DNA of 10,674 nucleotides from Spirochaetota bacterium. GTDB lineage: Bacteria > Spirochaetota > UBA4802 > UBA5368. Position 1 is the first letter of the stretch. Each line of letters opens with the position of its first letter. Shown in pieces: positions 1 to 6,019 of the stretch. The notes beneath the pieces are model-generated. The model ran no database searches, had not been told where the DNA came from, and saw nothing but the letters and a program-made list of their open reading frames with translations. The DNA lies in NCBI GenBank assembly GCA_017998475.1, contig JAGODA010000088.1, forward strand, positions 1-10,674. Reading direction: 5' to 3'. Made by a program: the position numbers and the translations under genes.

Positions 1-320
1 CCGCGCGGCGGCTGCGGCCCGCCGTAGCCGCGAAAGCCGAAGGTGTTGACAAGCTCCCGACAACCCTGGGGCATGCCGGACATGGACGCGCCTTCGGGCA
101 CCTCGATGTCGCCCGCGGCGAGTCCGGCTGCCAGCCAGTGCACCCAGCCGCGCGCCATGGGATGGCGGTCGACGAAAGCGATGGCGAGCGAAGCGGCGCC
201 TGCCGGCACCCCGGTTATCTTCAGGTGCGGTGAGACGTTTGCGCCCCCGTGTATGGCCTTCATGGCGTGTCGTGCGGGAATAAGGCCGCCGTCGGGAAAC
301 GAATCGGAGACCAGCCGCAT
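1..320 (-). CDS. YbhB/YbcL-type PEBP (Raf kinase inhibitor-like) protein, N-terminal part
   Basis: The gene starts at the ATG complementary to 318-320 and runs off the left edge, leaving 106 codons. The translation shows the hallmarks of the bacterial phosphatidylethanolamine-binding protein family: an early 'IPARHAM' segment, 'GGANVSPHLKITGVPAG' (residues about 25-41), an 'AFVDRHP' strand in place of the usual 'xxxDPDAP', 'GWVHWLAAGL' with the conserved His-Trp pair, 'IEVPEGA', and 'NTFGFRGYGGPQPPR' matching the family's 'GxxGYxGPxPP' ligand-pocket loop. No signal peptide is visible, so it is probably cytoplasmic. The start is supported by GGAGG six bases upstream. Family members bind small anionic or phospholipid-like ligands, but their bacterial role is poorly defined and no substrate can be named. 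A promoter lies about 100 bases upstream. The family call is secure; the function is not. Confidence 0.9.
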   Translation of the reverse strand, partial: MRLVSDSFPDGGLIPARHAMKAIHGGANVSPHLKITGVPAGAASLAIAFVDRHPMARGWVHWLAAGLAAGDIEVPEGASMSGMPQGCRELVNTFGFRGYGGPQPPR

Positions 321-357
321 GTGGTGCCTCCTGTACGAATTGTACGCCCGCGATCGT

Positions 358-412
358 CCCGTCGGGCGACGGGTACGGGCGTCGCTACCGGATGACGATC
401 GAACCTGTCATC
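358..412 (-). other. Two small hairpins in the PEBP leader
   Basis: GATGAC (391-396) pairs with GTCATC (407-412), and CCCGTC (358-363) pairs with GACGGG (368-373) across a four-base loop. Both lie between the predicted transcription start and the start codon. Neither is followed by a T-run. Their role, if any, is unknown and short GC-rich hairpins are common in such DNA. Confidence 0.3.
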
Positions 413-421
413 ATGCCCTGT

Positions 422-449
422 ATAGTATGCGAAGGTAAATAAATGTCAA
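422..449 (-). promoter_or_regulatory. Sigma70-type promoter for the PEBP gene
   Basis: On the minus strand a perfect -35 TTGACA (complement of 444-449) is followed by 16 bases and a -10 TACTAT (complement of 422-427, four of six matches). Transcription would start near 415, leaving a leader of roughly 95 bases. It lies downstream of the cysteine-cluster gene, so the PEBP gene can be transcribed on its own. Confidence 0.6.
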
Positions 450-502
450 CCAGAGCGCGCGCCGGCCGCGACGGGAATTTACAGCGCGAACGATACGCCG
501 TG

Positions 503-1060
503 CTAACCGGGCGTCACGATCATCGCCTCGAGCCGGTTTTTCACTGCGCGAAGCCTTCTCTCCGGCACGTTTTCGGGGACGCCGTGGGAGTGGATGAGCT
601 CCCGGAGCAGGGGTATGGAGTTGATGAGAAGGCCGTAGTAATACCAGTCGCCCGTCAGGCGCGCGGCGAAGAGCGTCTCCGAGTCGTCCAGGGTTTCACG
701 CGCCGGGCAGGAAAAGGTGCGGCATGTGCGCTCTAAGAAGCCGCGCGCCGCGTCCGATTCCGGCGGCCGGGAGTAGGCCAGGCAGCCGACAAGCGTACGA
801 TCGGCGTCGATGAATCCCGCAAGGGGGCAGCGGATCGCGTCGTCGTGGAGAGCGGGGCCGGATGGATGCTCCGCCGGCATGGGCATTGGAGGCCGTACCA
901 TCGCGCCTTCGGTCTCCGCCCCCCGCGCGCCGAAGAGCGCGGCGCGCCGGGCAAATTCGACGAGCATCGCCGCGCGGCCTCCCGCGATATTGTGGCTGCC
1001 GCAGCAGAGCGCGCACGAGGCGCCGTAGCCCGGCTGGCAGATGTTGATCGTTCCCCGCAT
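503..1060 (-). CDS. Hypothetical cysteine-cluster protein
   Basis: This 185-residue protein has eight cysteines in a suggestive pattern: an N-terminal cluster C8-x7-C16-x2-C19-C20 ('CQPGYGASCALCCGSHN'), then C78 and C93 in 'CPLAGFIDADRTLVGC', then C113 and C118 in 'CRTFSCPA'. There is no signal peptide or membrane segment, so it is probably cytoplasmic. The spacing suggests binding of zinc or an iron-sulfur cluster, loosely like the YkgJ cysteine-cluster proteins. I believe similar proteins occur in spirochaetes, but that is recollection, not a search. The C-terminal part (about 125-185) is cysteine-free and looks helical ('DWYYYGLLINSIPLLREL'). The ATG at 1058-1060 lacks a clear ribosome site, but the first cluster starts at residue 8, so a later start would remove it. 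The gene is divergent from the hydrolase. No function is claimed. Confidence 0.75.
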   Translation of the reverse strand: MRGTINICQPGYGASCALCCGSHNIAGGRAAMLVEFARRAALFGARGAETEGAMVRPPMPMPAEHPSGPALHDDAIRCPLAGFIDADRTLVGCLAYSRPPESDAARGFLERTCRTFSCPARETLDDSETLFAARLTGDWYYYGLLINSIPLLRELIHSHGVPENVPERRLRAVKNRLEAMIVTPG

Positions 1061-1078
1061 GTCTGGACAGCGCCCAGT

Positions 1079-1106
1079 ATGTCGCCCTGGCGCCAGGGGG
1101 CAAGTT
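1079..1106 (-). promoter_or_regulatory. Possible promoter of the cysteine-cluster gene with an internal palindrome
   Basis: On the minus strand TTGCCC and CATACT are separated by about 16 bases (four of six matches each). The spacer contains a perfect 14-bp palindrome, CCCTGGCGCCAGGG at 1085-1098, which is a plausible operator. Each promoter element alone is weak, so the palindrome is the stronger part of this call. Confidence 0.3.
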
Positions 1107-1145
1107 TAAAAAATGAACGGGGCGTACGCGCCGGCGAAAAAGTGC

Positions 1146-1174
1146 TTGTTATCGGACACACGGCGGCATAGAAA
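1146..1174 (+). promoter_or_regulatory. Possible sigma70-type promoter of the hydrolase
   Basis: TTGTTA (1146-1151), a 17-base spacer and TAGAAA (1169-1174) precede an AT-rich run. Each box has four of six consensus positions. Transcription would start near 1181, giving a leader of about 40 bases. It is within 90 bases of the divergent candidate promoter for the cysteine protein. Confidence 0.4.
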
Positions 1175-1219
1175 ATAATAACCGTATCGCTGAAAAACCG
1201 CAACTCCTGGAGGGTGAGG

Positions 1220-1999
1220 ATGTCCGTACATAGTAAGAGTTGTACGACACCGGCGGGTGAACTGAAATACAGGATGGCCGGGGCGGAAGGCGGACTCCCC
1301 CTGGTATTCGTTCATGGCGCCGCGGGCGATTCCCGCCAGTTCCATTATCAGCTCGAATACTTCGGGGGAAAACGAACGGTCGCGGCCGTCGATCTGCCGG
1401 GACACGGCAGGTCGACGATGAAGGGACTTCCTTCAATGACGGATTACGTTGACGCGGTCGCGGCCGTACTCGAGGCCGAAAGCATGGAGCGCTGCGTCCT
1501 CGCCGGGCACTCCATGGGCGGCGGCATCATCCTTGAGACCTATGATCGTGTACCGGAGAAAATCGCGGGACTCGTATTCCTGAGCACCGGCGCGACGCTC
1601 CCTGTGTCGGACCTCGTGTTCGATTTTCTGGACAAGGATTTCAAGGTATTCTGCGAGTTCCTCGTCAAGCTGTCGTACAGCAGGGCCCTGCCCGAGGAGG
1701 TGCGGCAGATGGTGCTGAAGGAGGCCCAGTCGCTCGACCCGGCCCTCGTGAGGAACGATTTCCGTATATGCGCCGCATTCGATTACACGGATATGCTGAA
1801 GAGGGTCTCCGTGCCGGCAATCGTACTCGCCTGCACCGGGGATAAAATGGTGCCTCACACGGTTTCCAGGCACCTGGCGGAGGGCATCTCGGGCGCGCGC
1901 ATGGAAGTATGCGAGGGGGATGGGCACATGCCCTATTTCGAGCGTCACGAGGAGGTCAACGAGCGGATCGAGCGCTTTATACAGAGCCTTAATACTTGA
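1220..1999 (+). CDS. Alpha/beta-fold hydrolase
   Basis: A 259-residue single-domain protein of the alpha/beta hydrolase superfamily. Visible landmarks are 'LVFVHGAAGDS' (about 28-38, HG oxyanion-hole loop), 'VDLPGHGRS' (57-65), nucleophile elbow 'GHSMGG' with Ser98, acid 'GDKMVP' with Asp208, and 'GDGHMPYFE' with His236; the catalytic triad is therefore complete. The lid region (about 130-190) is short and helical. Length is typical of the esterase, haloperoxidase-like and MhpC/BioH-like group, so the substrate cannot be deduced. There is no signal peptide. The ATG at 1220 is preferred over the in-frame GTG at 1214, because GGAGG at 1209-1213 is then six bases away. The TGA stop overlaps the -35 box of the gap promoter. 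The gene is divergent from the cysteine-cluster gene. Confidence 0.92.
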   Translation: MSVHSKSCTTPAGELKYRMAGAEGGLPLVFVHGAAGDSRQFHYQLEYFGGKRTVAAVDLPGHGRSTMKGLPSMTDYVDAVAAVLEAESMERCVLAGHSMGGGIILETYDRVPEKIAGLVFLSTGATLPVSDLVFDFLDKDFKVFCEFLVKLSYSRALPEEVRQMVLKEAQSLDPALVRNDFRICAAFDYTDMLKRVSVPAIVLACTGDKMVPHTVSRHLAEGISGARMEVCEGDGHMPYFERHEEVNERIERFIQSLNT

Positions 2000-2024
2000 C
2001 ACGGGGCTTATTCGGTGCTATATT
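1996..2024 (+). promoter_or_regulatory. Near-consensus sigma70-type promoter of gap
   Basis: TTGACA (1996-2001, six of six) is separated by exactly 17 bases from TATATT (2019-2024, five of six). The -35 box contains the hydrolase stop codon (1997-1999). The predicted start is near 2031, giving an 85-90-base leader before gap. It is among the best promoter matches in the window, fitting a highly expressed glycolytic gene. Confidence 0.75.
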
Positions 2025-2034
2025 TTCCGGATTC

Positions 2035-2047
2035 ACGAGCGACTCGT
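2035..2047 (+). other. Small hairpin at the 5' end of the gap leader
   Basis: ACGAG (2035-2039) and CTCGT (2043-2047) pair around a three-base loop, starting about four bases after the predicted transcription start. A hairpin here could protect the 5' end of the transcript, but this is inference from position only. Confidence 0.35.
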
Positions 2048-2117
2048 TGAGGAAAGCGCAGCGGGATTCCCGTTCAATGTCCGGCGGCAATCATAAACTA
2101 ACCAGAGAGGTGAGGTG

Positions 2118-3128
2118 ATGAGCATAAAAGTTGGTATTAACGGATTTGGTAGAATAGGCAGGAACATTCTGCGCATTATAATGCAGGAGAAAAACCTCTA
2201 CGGCGACATCGAGGTCGTGGGGATCAACGACCTCACCGACGCGGCGACGCTCGCGCACCTGTTCAAGTATGACTCGGTTTTCGGCGTATATAAAGGAGAG
2301 GTTTCCCACACCGAGAACGAGATCGTCGTCGACGGGAAAAAGATCCGCATACACTCCGAGAAAGAGCCGAAGTCCCTCCCCTGGAAGGCGGACGGGGTAG
2401 AGGTGGTGATAGAGTCCACCGGGAAGTTCACGGAGAAGGCGAAAGCCATGGCACACATGGAGGCGGGGGCGAAGAAGGTCATCATCAGCGCGCCGGCCAA
2501 GGGCGAGGACATCACCATAGTGCTCGGGGTCAACGAGGACAAGTACAAGGCCGCGGAGCATCACGTCATTTCGAACGCGTCATGCACCACCAACTGCCTG
2601 GCCCCCGTGGTGAAGGTCCTGCACGACTCCTTCGGAATCGAAAAGGGACTCATGACCACCATACACTCGTACACCAACGACCAGCGCATTCTGGACCTGC
2701 CGCACAAGGACCTCCGCAGGGCCCGCGCGGCGGCGCTGTCGATGATTCCCACGACCACCGGAGCGGCGAAGGCCGTAACGCTCGTCATTCCCGAGCTCAA
2801 GGGCAAACTCGACGGCCTGGCGGTGCGCGTTCCCACTCCCAACGTGTCGGTCGTGGATTTCGTCTGCACGGTCAAGAAGTCGGCCTCGAAGGACGACGTG
2901 CTCGCGGCGCTCAAGGCGGCGGCGAACGGCAAGCTGAAGGGTTATCTCGACGTCTGCATGGAGCCGCTGGTATCGGTCGATTTTCTCGGAAATCCGCATT
3001 CTTCGATAGTGGACGGGCAGTCCATTTTCACGGTAGACGGAACGCTCGTCAAGGTCCTCTCGTGGTATGACAACGAGTGGGGCTACTCGAAGCGCGTCGT
3101 CGATCTCGTGAAGTACGTGATGAAATAG
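2118..3128 (+). CDS. gap: Glyceraldehyde-3-phosphate dehydrogenase, type I
   Basis: This is the phosphorylating dehydrogenase of glycolysis and gluconeogenesis, interconverting glyceraldehyde 3-phosphate and 1,3-bisphosphoglycerate in the cytoplasm. At 336 residues it matches the usual length. The Rossmann glycine motif is 'GINGFGRIGR' (6-15). 'GIND' at 35-38 carries the Asp typical of NAD-using enzymes. The catalytic motif 'SNASCTTNC' puts the nucleophile at Cys156 with Cys160 after it, and His183 lies in 'TIHSYT'. 'DLPHKDLRRARAAALSMIP' and 'TTTGAAKAV' form the S-loop and phosphate-site region, and 'SWYDNEWGYS' the C-terminal signature. The ATG at 2118 is preferred over the overlapping GTG at 2115 because AGAGG (2106-2110) is then seven bases away. 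It leads a gap-tpiA pair 19 bases apart, from its own strong promoter. Confidence 0.98.
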   Translation: MSIKVGINGFGRIGRNILRIIMQEKNLYGDIEVVGINDLTDAATLAHLFKYDSVFGVYKGEVSHTENEIVVDGKKIRIHSEKEPKSLPWKADGVEVVIESTGKFTEKAKAMAHMEAGAKKVIISAPAKGEDITIVLGVNEDKYKAAEHHVISNASCTTNCLAPVVKVLHDSFGIEKGLMTTIHSYTNDQRILDLPHKDLRRARAAALSMIPTTTGAAKAVTLVIPELKGKLDGLAVRVPTPNVSVVDFVCTVKKSASKDDVLAALKAAANGKLKGYLDVCMEPLVSVDFLGNPHSSIVDGQSIFTVDGTLVKVLSWYDNEWGYSKRVVDLVKYVMK

Positions 3129-3147
3129 GCGCGGGGACGGTGTTCGC

Positions 3148-3903
3148 ATGGCACGCAGGACGATTTTCGCCGGCAACTGGAAAATGTACACCGTGCGCGA
3201 GGAGGCCCTCACGCTGGCAAAAGGGATACTGGAGGGGCTCGGGAACACACCCGCGCACGAGGTGATTCTGTTCACGCCGGCCGTGCACCTGCGCGAGGTG
3301 GCGGCGCTCTGCGCGAAGGGCCCGGTCGCCGTCGGCGCGCAGAACATGTACTTCGAGAAGGAAGGGGCATTCACCGGAGAGATATCTCCGGCGATGGTGA
3401 AGGACAGCGGGGCGCGCTGGATACTCATCGGCCACTCCGAGCGCAGACACGTCTTCTACGAAACCGACGAAGACGTGCGAAAAAAACTTAGAGCCGCCCT
3501 CGACGCGGGGCTCCTGCCGATGGTCTGTGTCGGCGAGCTCCTCGAAGAGCGCGAGGCCGGCAAATCCGAGGACGTGGTCCGCGTGCAGGTGGAAAAGGCC
3601 TTTGAGGGCCTGTCAAAGGAGGAAGCCGCCGGGGTCGTCATAGCCTACGAACCCGTATGGGCCATCGGCACCGGCAGGGTCGCTACTCCCGAGATAGCGC
3701 AGTCCATGCACCGCGCCATACGAACCATGGTCGCGAAAATGTACGGCGACACCATCGCCGCGGCCGTCCCCATCCTGTACGGGGGCTCGGTCAAGCCCGA
3801 TAATATCGCGGGCCTCTTCGCGATGGAGGACATCGACGGGGCGCTCGTGGGCGGGGCATCGCTTAAAGTGCCGTCGTTTCTGGAGATAGCGCGCGTGCGC
3901 TAG
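3148..3903 (+). CDS. tpiA: Triosephosphate isomerase
   Basis: The enzyme interconverts dihydroxyacetone phosphate and glyceraldehyde 3-phosphate in the cytoplasm, supplying the substrate of the preceding Gap. At 251 residues it is a full-length TIM barrel. Active-site residues are all present: Asn10 and Lys12 in 'GNWKM', His96 in 'IGHSERR', and Glu168 in 'AYEPVWAIGTG', which includes flexible loop 6 (about 170-176). The phosphate-binding 'YGGSV' (211-215) and 'GALVGGASL' follow. The start at 3148 has GGGGACGG seven bases upstream, a modest ribosome site. The gene lies 19 bases after gap, so the two are probably co-transcribed. In many bacteria pgk sits between them; here it does not. Confidence 0.98.
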   Translation: MARRTIFAGNWKMYTVREEALTLAKGILEGLGNTPAHEVILFTPAVHLREVAALCAKGPVAVGAQNMYFEKEGAFTGEISPAMVKDSGARWILIGHSERRHVFYETDEDVRKKLRAALDAGLLPMVCVGELLEEREAGKSEDVVRVQVEKAFEGLSKEEAAGVVIAYEPVWAIGTGRVATPEIAQSMHRAIRTMVAKMYGDTIAAAVPILYGGSVKPDNIAGLFAMEDIDGALVGGASLKVPSFLEIARVR

Positions 3904-3918
3904 GGGCCCGGGCCGGGA

Positions 3919-3957
3919 CGGTGGTCGTGGCAGTACGGCGGTACGGGTGTACCACCG
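3919..3957 (+). other. Alternative hairpins between tpiA and secG
   Basis: CGGTGGT (3919-3925) can pair with ACCACCG (3951-3957), and an inner GGTAC (3940-3944) can pair with GTACC (3949-3953). The two helices compete for 3951-3953. No T-run follows, so this is not a classical intrinsic terminator. It could be a weak transcription barrier, an RNA-processing site, or only GC-rich sequence. Confidence 0.3.
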
Positions 3958-4017
3958 GGGAGATTGCGACCGGAGGGCGGTCGGTCCAAATAAACCCCTG
4001 TGGCGGGCAAAAAATCC

Positions 4018-4046
4018 TTTACATCCATGGGACCCTGTCGTAAAGG
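4018..4046 (+). promoter_or_regulatory. Possible weak promoter for secG
   Basis: TTTACA (4018-4023, five of six) is followed by 17 bases and TAAAGG (4041-4046, only three of six). A small dyad ACCCT/AGGGT (4032-4036 and 4044-4048) overlaps the -10 box. The 189-base gap after tpiA makes a separate promoter reasonable, but the -10 is poor. Confidence 0.3.
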
Positions 4047-4092
4047 GTGAACGCCGGAGACCCGGCCGTATTAAACTCGAGGTGAAACTCTT

Positions 4093-4434
4093 ATGGGCGT
4101 ATTGATGACCGTTGGAACGGTGTTTTTCGCGATACTTTGCGTGCTTCTAATAATAATAATCCTTCTCCAGTCGGATAAAAGCGCCGGCATGGGGATTCTG
4201 GGCGGTTCCAGCCAGTCGGCCTTCGGTTCGTCGACGGCGGACGTCATAACCAAGGCCACGGCCGTAATGGTCGCGCTTTTCATGACGGGATCGCTCGGCC
4301 TTGCGATTCTCGAATCGTACCGGACCAAATCCGTTGAAAAGGACCTGCTCGATGAGGGCGCGAAAACCTCGGGTGTCATAGAAGAGAAATCGACGACGCC
4401 CGCCAAACCGGCGACCGCCCCGGAAACGAAATAA
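4093..4434 (+). CDS. secG: Protein translocase subunit SecG
   Basis: SecG is the small inner-membrane subunit of the SecYEG translocon that assists SecA-driven preprotein export. The 113-residue product has two hydrophobic helices (about 4-25 and 54-75). They flank the family signature 'LLQSDKSAGMG-ILGGSSQSAFGSSTAD', the SecG counterpart of 'LLQxGKGAGxGxxFGGxSxxxFG'. A charged, Pro/Thr/Lys-rich tail (about 80-113) follows, as in many SecG proteins. Four consecutive Ile codons (ATA ATA ATA ATC) form a short ATA repeat in the first helix, AT-rich compared with its surroundings. GAGG (4079-4082) lies ten bases before the ATG. Its position after gap-tpiA matches the widespread gap-pgk-tpi-secG order, which strengthens the call. 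Confidence 0.93.
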   Translation: MGVLMTVGTVFFAILCVLLIIIILLQSDKSAGMGILGGSSQSAFGSSTADVITKATAVMVALFMTGSLGLAILESYRTKSVEKDLLDEGAKTSGVIEEKSTTPAKPATAPETK

Positions 4435-4437
4435 AAA

Positions 4438-4452
4438 GGCGCTCCGGGCGCC
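4438..4452. other. GC hairpin after secG, terminator-like only on the minus strand
   Basis: GGCGC (4438-4442) and GCGCC (4448-4452) pair around a five-base loop just after the secG stop. On the plus strand no T-run follows. Read on the minus strand the hairpin is followed by TTTTT, the shape of an intrinsic terminator, although I see no minus-strand gene that would use it. Confidence 0.35.
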
Positions 4453-4470
4453 ACAGAATATCACTTCTGT
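4453..4470. promoter_or_regulatory. Dyad upstream of the ferredoxin gene
   Basis: A perfect inverted repeat ACAGAA-N6-TTCTGT lies 31 bases before the ferredoxin start and directly after the GC hairpin. It could be an operator half-site pair or a weak RNA stem. I do not recognise a specific regulator for it. Confidence 0.3.
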
Positions 4471-4500
4471 AAAAAACGATACCAGTCTAAGGAGGTCACA

Positions 4501-4692
4501 ATGGCCAGAGAAGTGTATGTTGATGAAAGCGAGTGCACCGGGTGCGAGCTCTGCGTCGATACGTTGCCCGAGGTTTTCGAGATGACGCCCGACGGCGTGA
4601 GCGTCGTACATAATTCAACCGGCGCGCCGGAGGACAAGATCCAGGAAGTCATCGACAGCTGTCCCGCGGAGTGCATCCACTGGAAGAAATAG
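4501..4692 (+). CDS. Single-cluster [4Fe-4S] ferredoxin
   Basis: A 63-residue cytoplasmic electron carrier. The cluster ligands are Cys12, Cys15 and Cys18 in 'CTGCELC' and Cys54 in 'DSCPAECI', with the usual Pro55. Cys58 follows and could be a free or disulfide cysteine. There is only one CxxCxxC motif, and the middle (about 19-50) is the acidic, helix-containing segment typical of monocluster ferredoxins such as those of Desulfovibrio and Thermotoga. All three motif cysteines are present, so a 4Fe rather than a 3Fe cluster is expected. A near-perfect AAGGAGGT site (4489-4496) five bases before the ATG predicts strong translation. Its redox partners cannot be deduced here; it lies between secG and metK and is followed by a hairpin terminator. 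Confidence 0.92.
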   Translation: MAREVYVDESECTGCELCVDTLPEVFEMTPDGVSVVHNSTGAPEDKIQEVIDSCPAECIHWKK

Positions 4693-4701
4693 CGGGTACG
4701 G

Positions 4702-4722
4702 CGCCCCGTATGGATCGGGGCG
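4702..4722 (+). other. Hairpin just after the ferredoxin gene
   Basis: CGCCCCG (4702-4708) pairs with CGGGGCG (4716-4722) around a seven-base loop. It stands about 18 bases before the longer terminator hairpin. No T-run follows directly. It may protect the 3' end of the ferredoxin message or help form the terminator region. Confidence 0.4.
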
Positions 4723-4740
4723 GCACACCATGTATGCGAG

Positions 4741-4778
4741 TGATGGAGCCCGCGGCGGGCCGCGGGTTTCATCATTTT
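4741..4778 (+). terminator. Intrinsic terminator between ferredoxin and metK
   Basis: A 15-bp stem (4741-4755 with 4760-4774) with two G-U wobbles and a four-base CGGG loop is followed by TTTT (4775-4778). The stem's loop-proximal seven pairs are all GC. The T-run is short, so efficiency may be partial. It ends 28 bases before metK and may therefore also work as an attenuator in the metK leader. Confidence 0.65.
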
Positions 4779-4806
4779 ACAATTAATGTATTATAAGGGG
4801 AGAACA

Positions 4807-5961
4807 ATGGCGGGGAAGAGCTACCTTTTTACATCCGAGTCCGTTTCCGAGGGGCATCCGGACAAGTGTTCGGACCAGATATCCGACGCGGTGCTCGACG
4901 AGCACCTGCGGGGCGACAAATTCTCCAGGGTCGCCTGCGAAACCCTCGTTACCACCAACAGGATCGTCGTTTCGGGCGAAATCACCTCGAAGACCGGAGT
5001 CGATTATAAAAAGGTCGCGTTGAACGTAATCGAGGACATCGGCTACACGGACCCCGAGATCGGTTTCGATACCTCCAACTGCCAGGTGGACGTATATGTC
5101 CACTCACAGTCCCCCGACATCTCGCAGGGCGTCACCGAGGGACAGGGATTGTTCAAGGAGCAGGGGGCCGGCGACCAGGGGATGATGTTCGGCTACGCGG
5201 TGGCCGAAACCGAGGACCTCATGCCCATGCCCATATGGTACGCGAACCGCCTGGTCAAAAAGCTCGCCGAATGCCGCAAGAGCGGGGAGATCTCCTTCGT
5301 GCGGCCGGATTCCAAGTCCCAGGTAACCGTGCGCTATGTCGACGGAAAGCCCGCGATGGTCGACGCGGTCGTCATATCCACCCAGCACTCGCCGGACGTC
5401 GAATATGATACCATCCGCCAGGCGATGATAGATGCCGTAATCAAAAAAGTCATTCCAGAGAGCCTCATAGACAAGGACACCAAGATATACATCAATCCAA
5501 CGGGCCGTTTCGTTGTCGGCGGTCCGCACGGCGACACCGGACTCACCGGTCGCAAGATCATCGTCGACACGTACGGCGGGATGGGACGCCATGGCGGCGG
5601 CGCGTTTTCCGGAAAGGACCCGTCCAAGGTCGACCGTTCCGCCGCCTACATGGGCCGTTACATCGCAAAGAACGTCGTGGCCGCGGGACTCGCGCACCGA
5701 TGCGAGGTGCAGATAGCATATGCCATCGGTGTCGCCGAGCCGGTGTCGGTGATGGTCGAGACCTTCGGTACCGGGAAAGTGTCCGACGATGAAATCGTCA
5801 AACGCATCCGCGCGGCATTCGATCTCAGACCCGCCGGGATCATTTCCACGCTCGATCTCCTGAGGCCGATATACCGCCTCACCGCAGCGTACGGCCATTT
5901 CGGAAGGCGCGAGCCCGAGTTCACCTGGGAAAAAACCGACAGGATAGACGCTCTGAAGTAG
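4807..5961 (+). CDS. metK: S-adenosylmethionine synthetase
   Basis: MetK makes S-adenosylmethionine from methionine and ATP, releasing phosphate and pyrophosphate, in the cytoplasm. From the ATG at 4807 the product is 384 residues, the usual bacterial length. Family signatures are present: 'SESVSEGHPDK' (10-20, ATP site with His17), 'GAGDQGMMFGYA' (120-131, first family signature) and 'GGGAFSGKDPSKVDRS' (263-278, P-loop-like second signature), then 'HRCEVQIAYAIGVAEPVS'. The in-frame ATG at 4786 would add seven residues but lacks a site, whereas AGGGGAGA (4796-4803) precedes 4807 and the protein then begins like its homologues. The gene stands alone between two terminators, so it is probably a single-gene transcript or depends on read-through. 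I could not recognise a SAM riboswitch in the short leader. Confidence 0.98.
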   Translation: MAGKSYLFTSESVSEGHPDKCSDQISDAVLDEHLRGDKFSRVACETLVTTNRIVVSGEITSKTGVDYKKVALNVIEDIGYTDPEIGFDTSNCQVDVYVHSQSPDISQGVTEGQGLFKEQGAGDQGMMFGYAVAETEDLMPMPIWYANRLVKKLAECRKSGEISFVRPDSKSQVTVRYVDGKPAMVDAVVISTQHSPDVEYDTIRQAMIDAVIKKVIPESLIDKDTKIYINPTGRFVVGGPHGDTGLTGRKIIVDTYGGMGRHGGGAFSGKDPSKVDRSAAYMGRYIAKNVVAAGLAHRCEVQIAYAIGVAEPVSVMVETFGTGKVSDDEIVKRIRAAFDLRPAGIISTLDLLRPIYRLTAAYGHFGRREPEFTWEKTDRIDALK

Positions 5962-5983
5962 GTTTCCGGAGGTTTTGCGATGT

Positions 5984-6019
5984 AAAGGCGGGGAGATAAT
6001 CCTCGCCTTTGTGTTTTTT
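5984..6019 (+). terminator. Strong intrinsic terminator after metK
   Basis: An 11-bp stem (AAAGGCGGGGA at 5984-5994 with TCCTCGCCTTT at 6000-6010, one G-U pair) closes a five-base loop and is followed by GTG and six T's (6014-6019). The complementary A-run at the stem base would also give some function on the other strand. It marks the end of the metK transcript. Confidence 0.85.

Noticed and set aside
43..438. Open frame on the plus strand (131 aa)
   Set aside because: It is the antisense shadow of the PEBP gene, which has clear family motifs and a ribosome site on the minus strand.
2580..3428. Long minus-strand open frame (282 aa) over gap and tpiA
   Set aside because: It is antisense to two strongly conserved enzymes, shows no domain, and arises from high GC at third positions.
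3904..4092. tRNA or small structured RNA in the tpiA-secG gap
   Set aside because: No cloverleaf or T-loop motif is present; only short competing GC hairpins.
4144..4163. ATA trinucleotide repeat
   Set aside because: Only three to four units, explained as a run of Ile codons in the first membrane helix of SecG.
4789..4796. TATTATAA as a -10 box for metK
   Set aside because: It abuts the ribosome site; transcription would begin at or inside the start codon region, and no -35 is seen.
4693..4806. SAM riboswitch before metK
   Set aside because: The two hairpins do not show the four-way junction of SAM-I or other motifs I could recognise, and the region is short.
5104..5898. Minus-strand open frame (264 aa) inside metK
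   Set aside because: Antisense shadow of metK; no motifs and no ribosome site.
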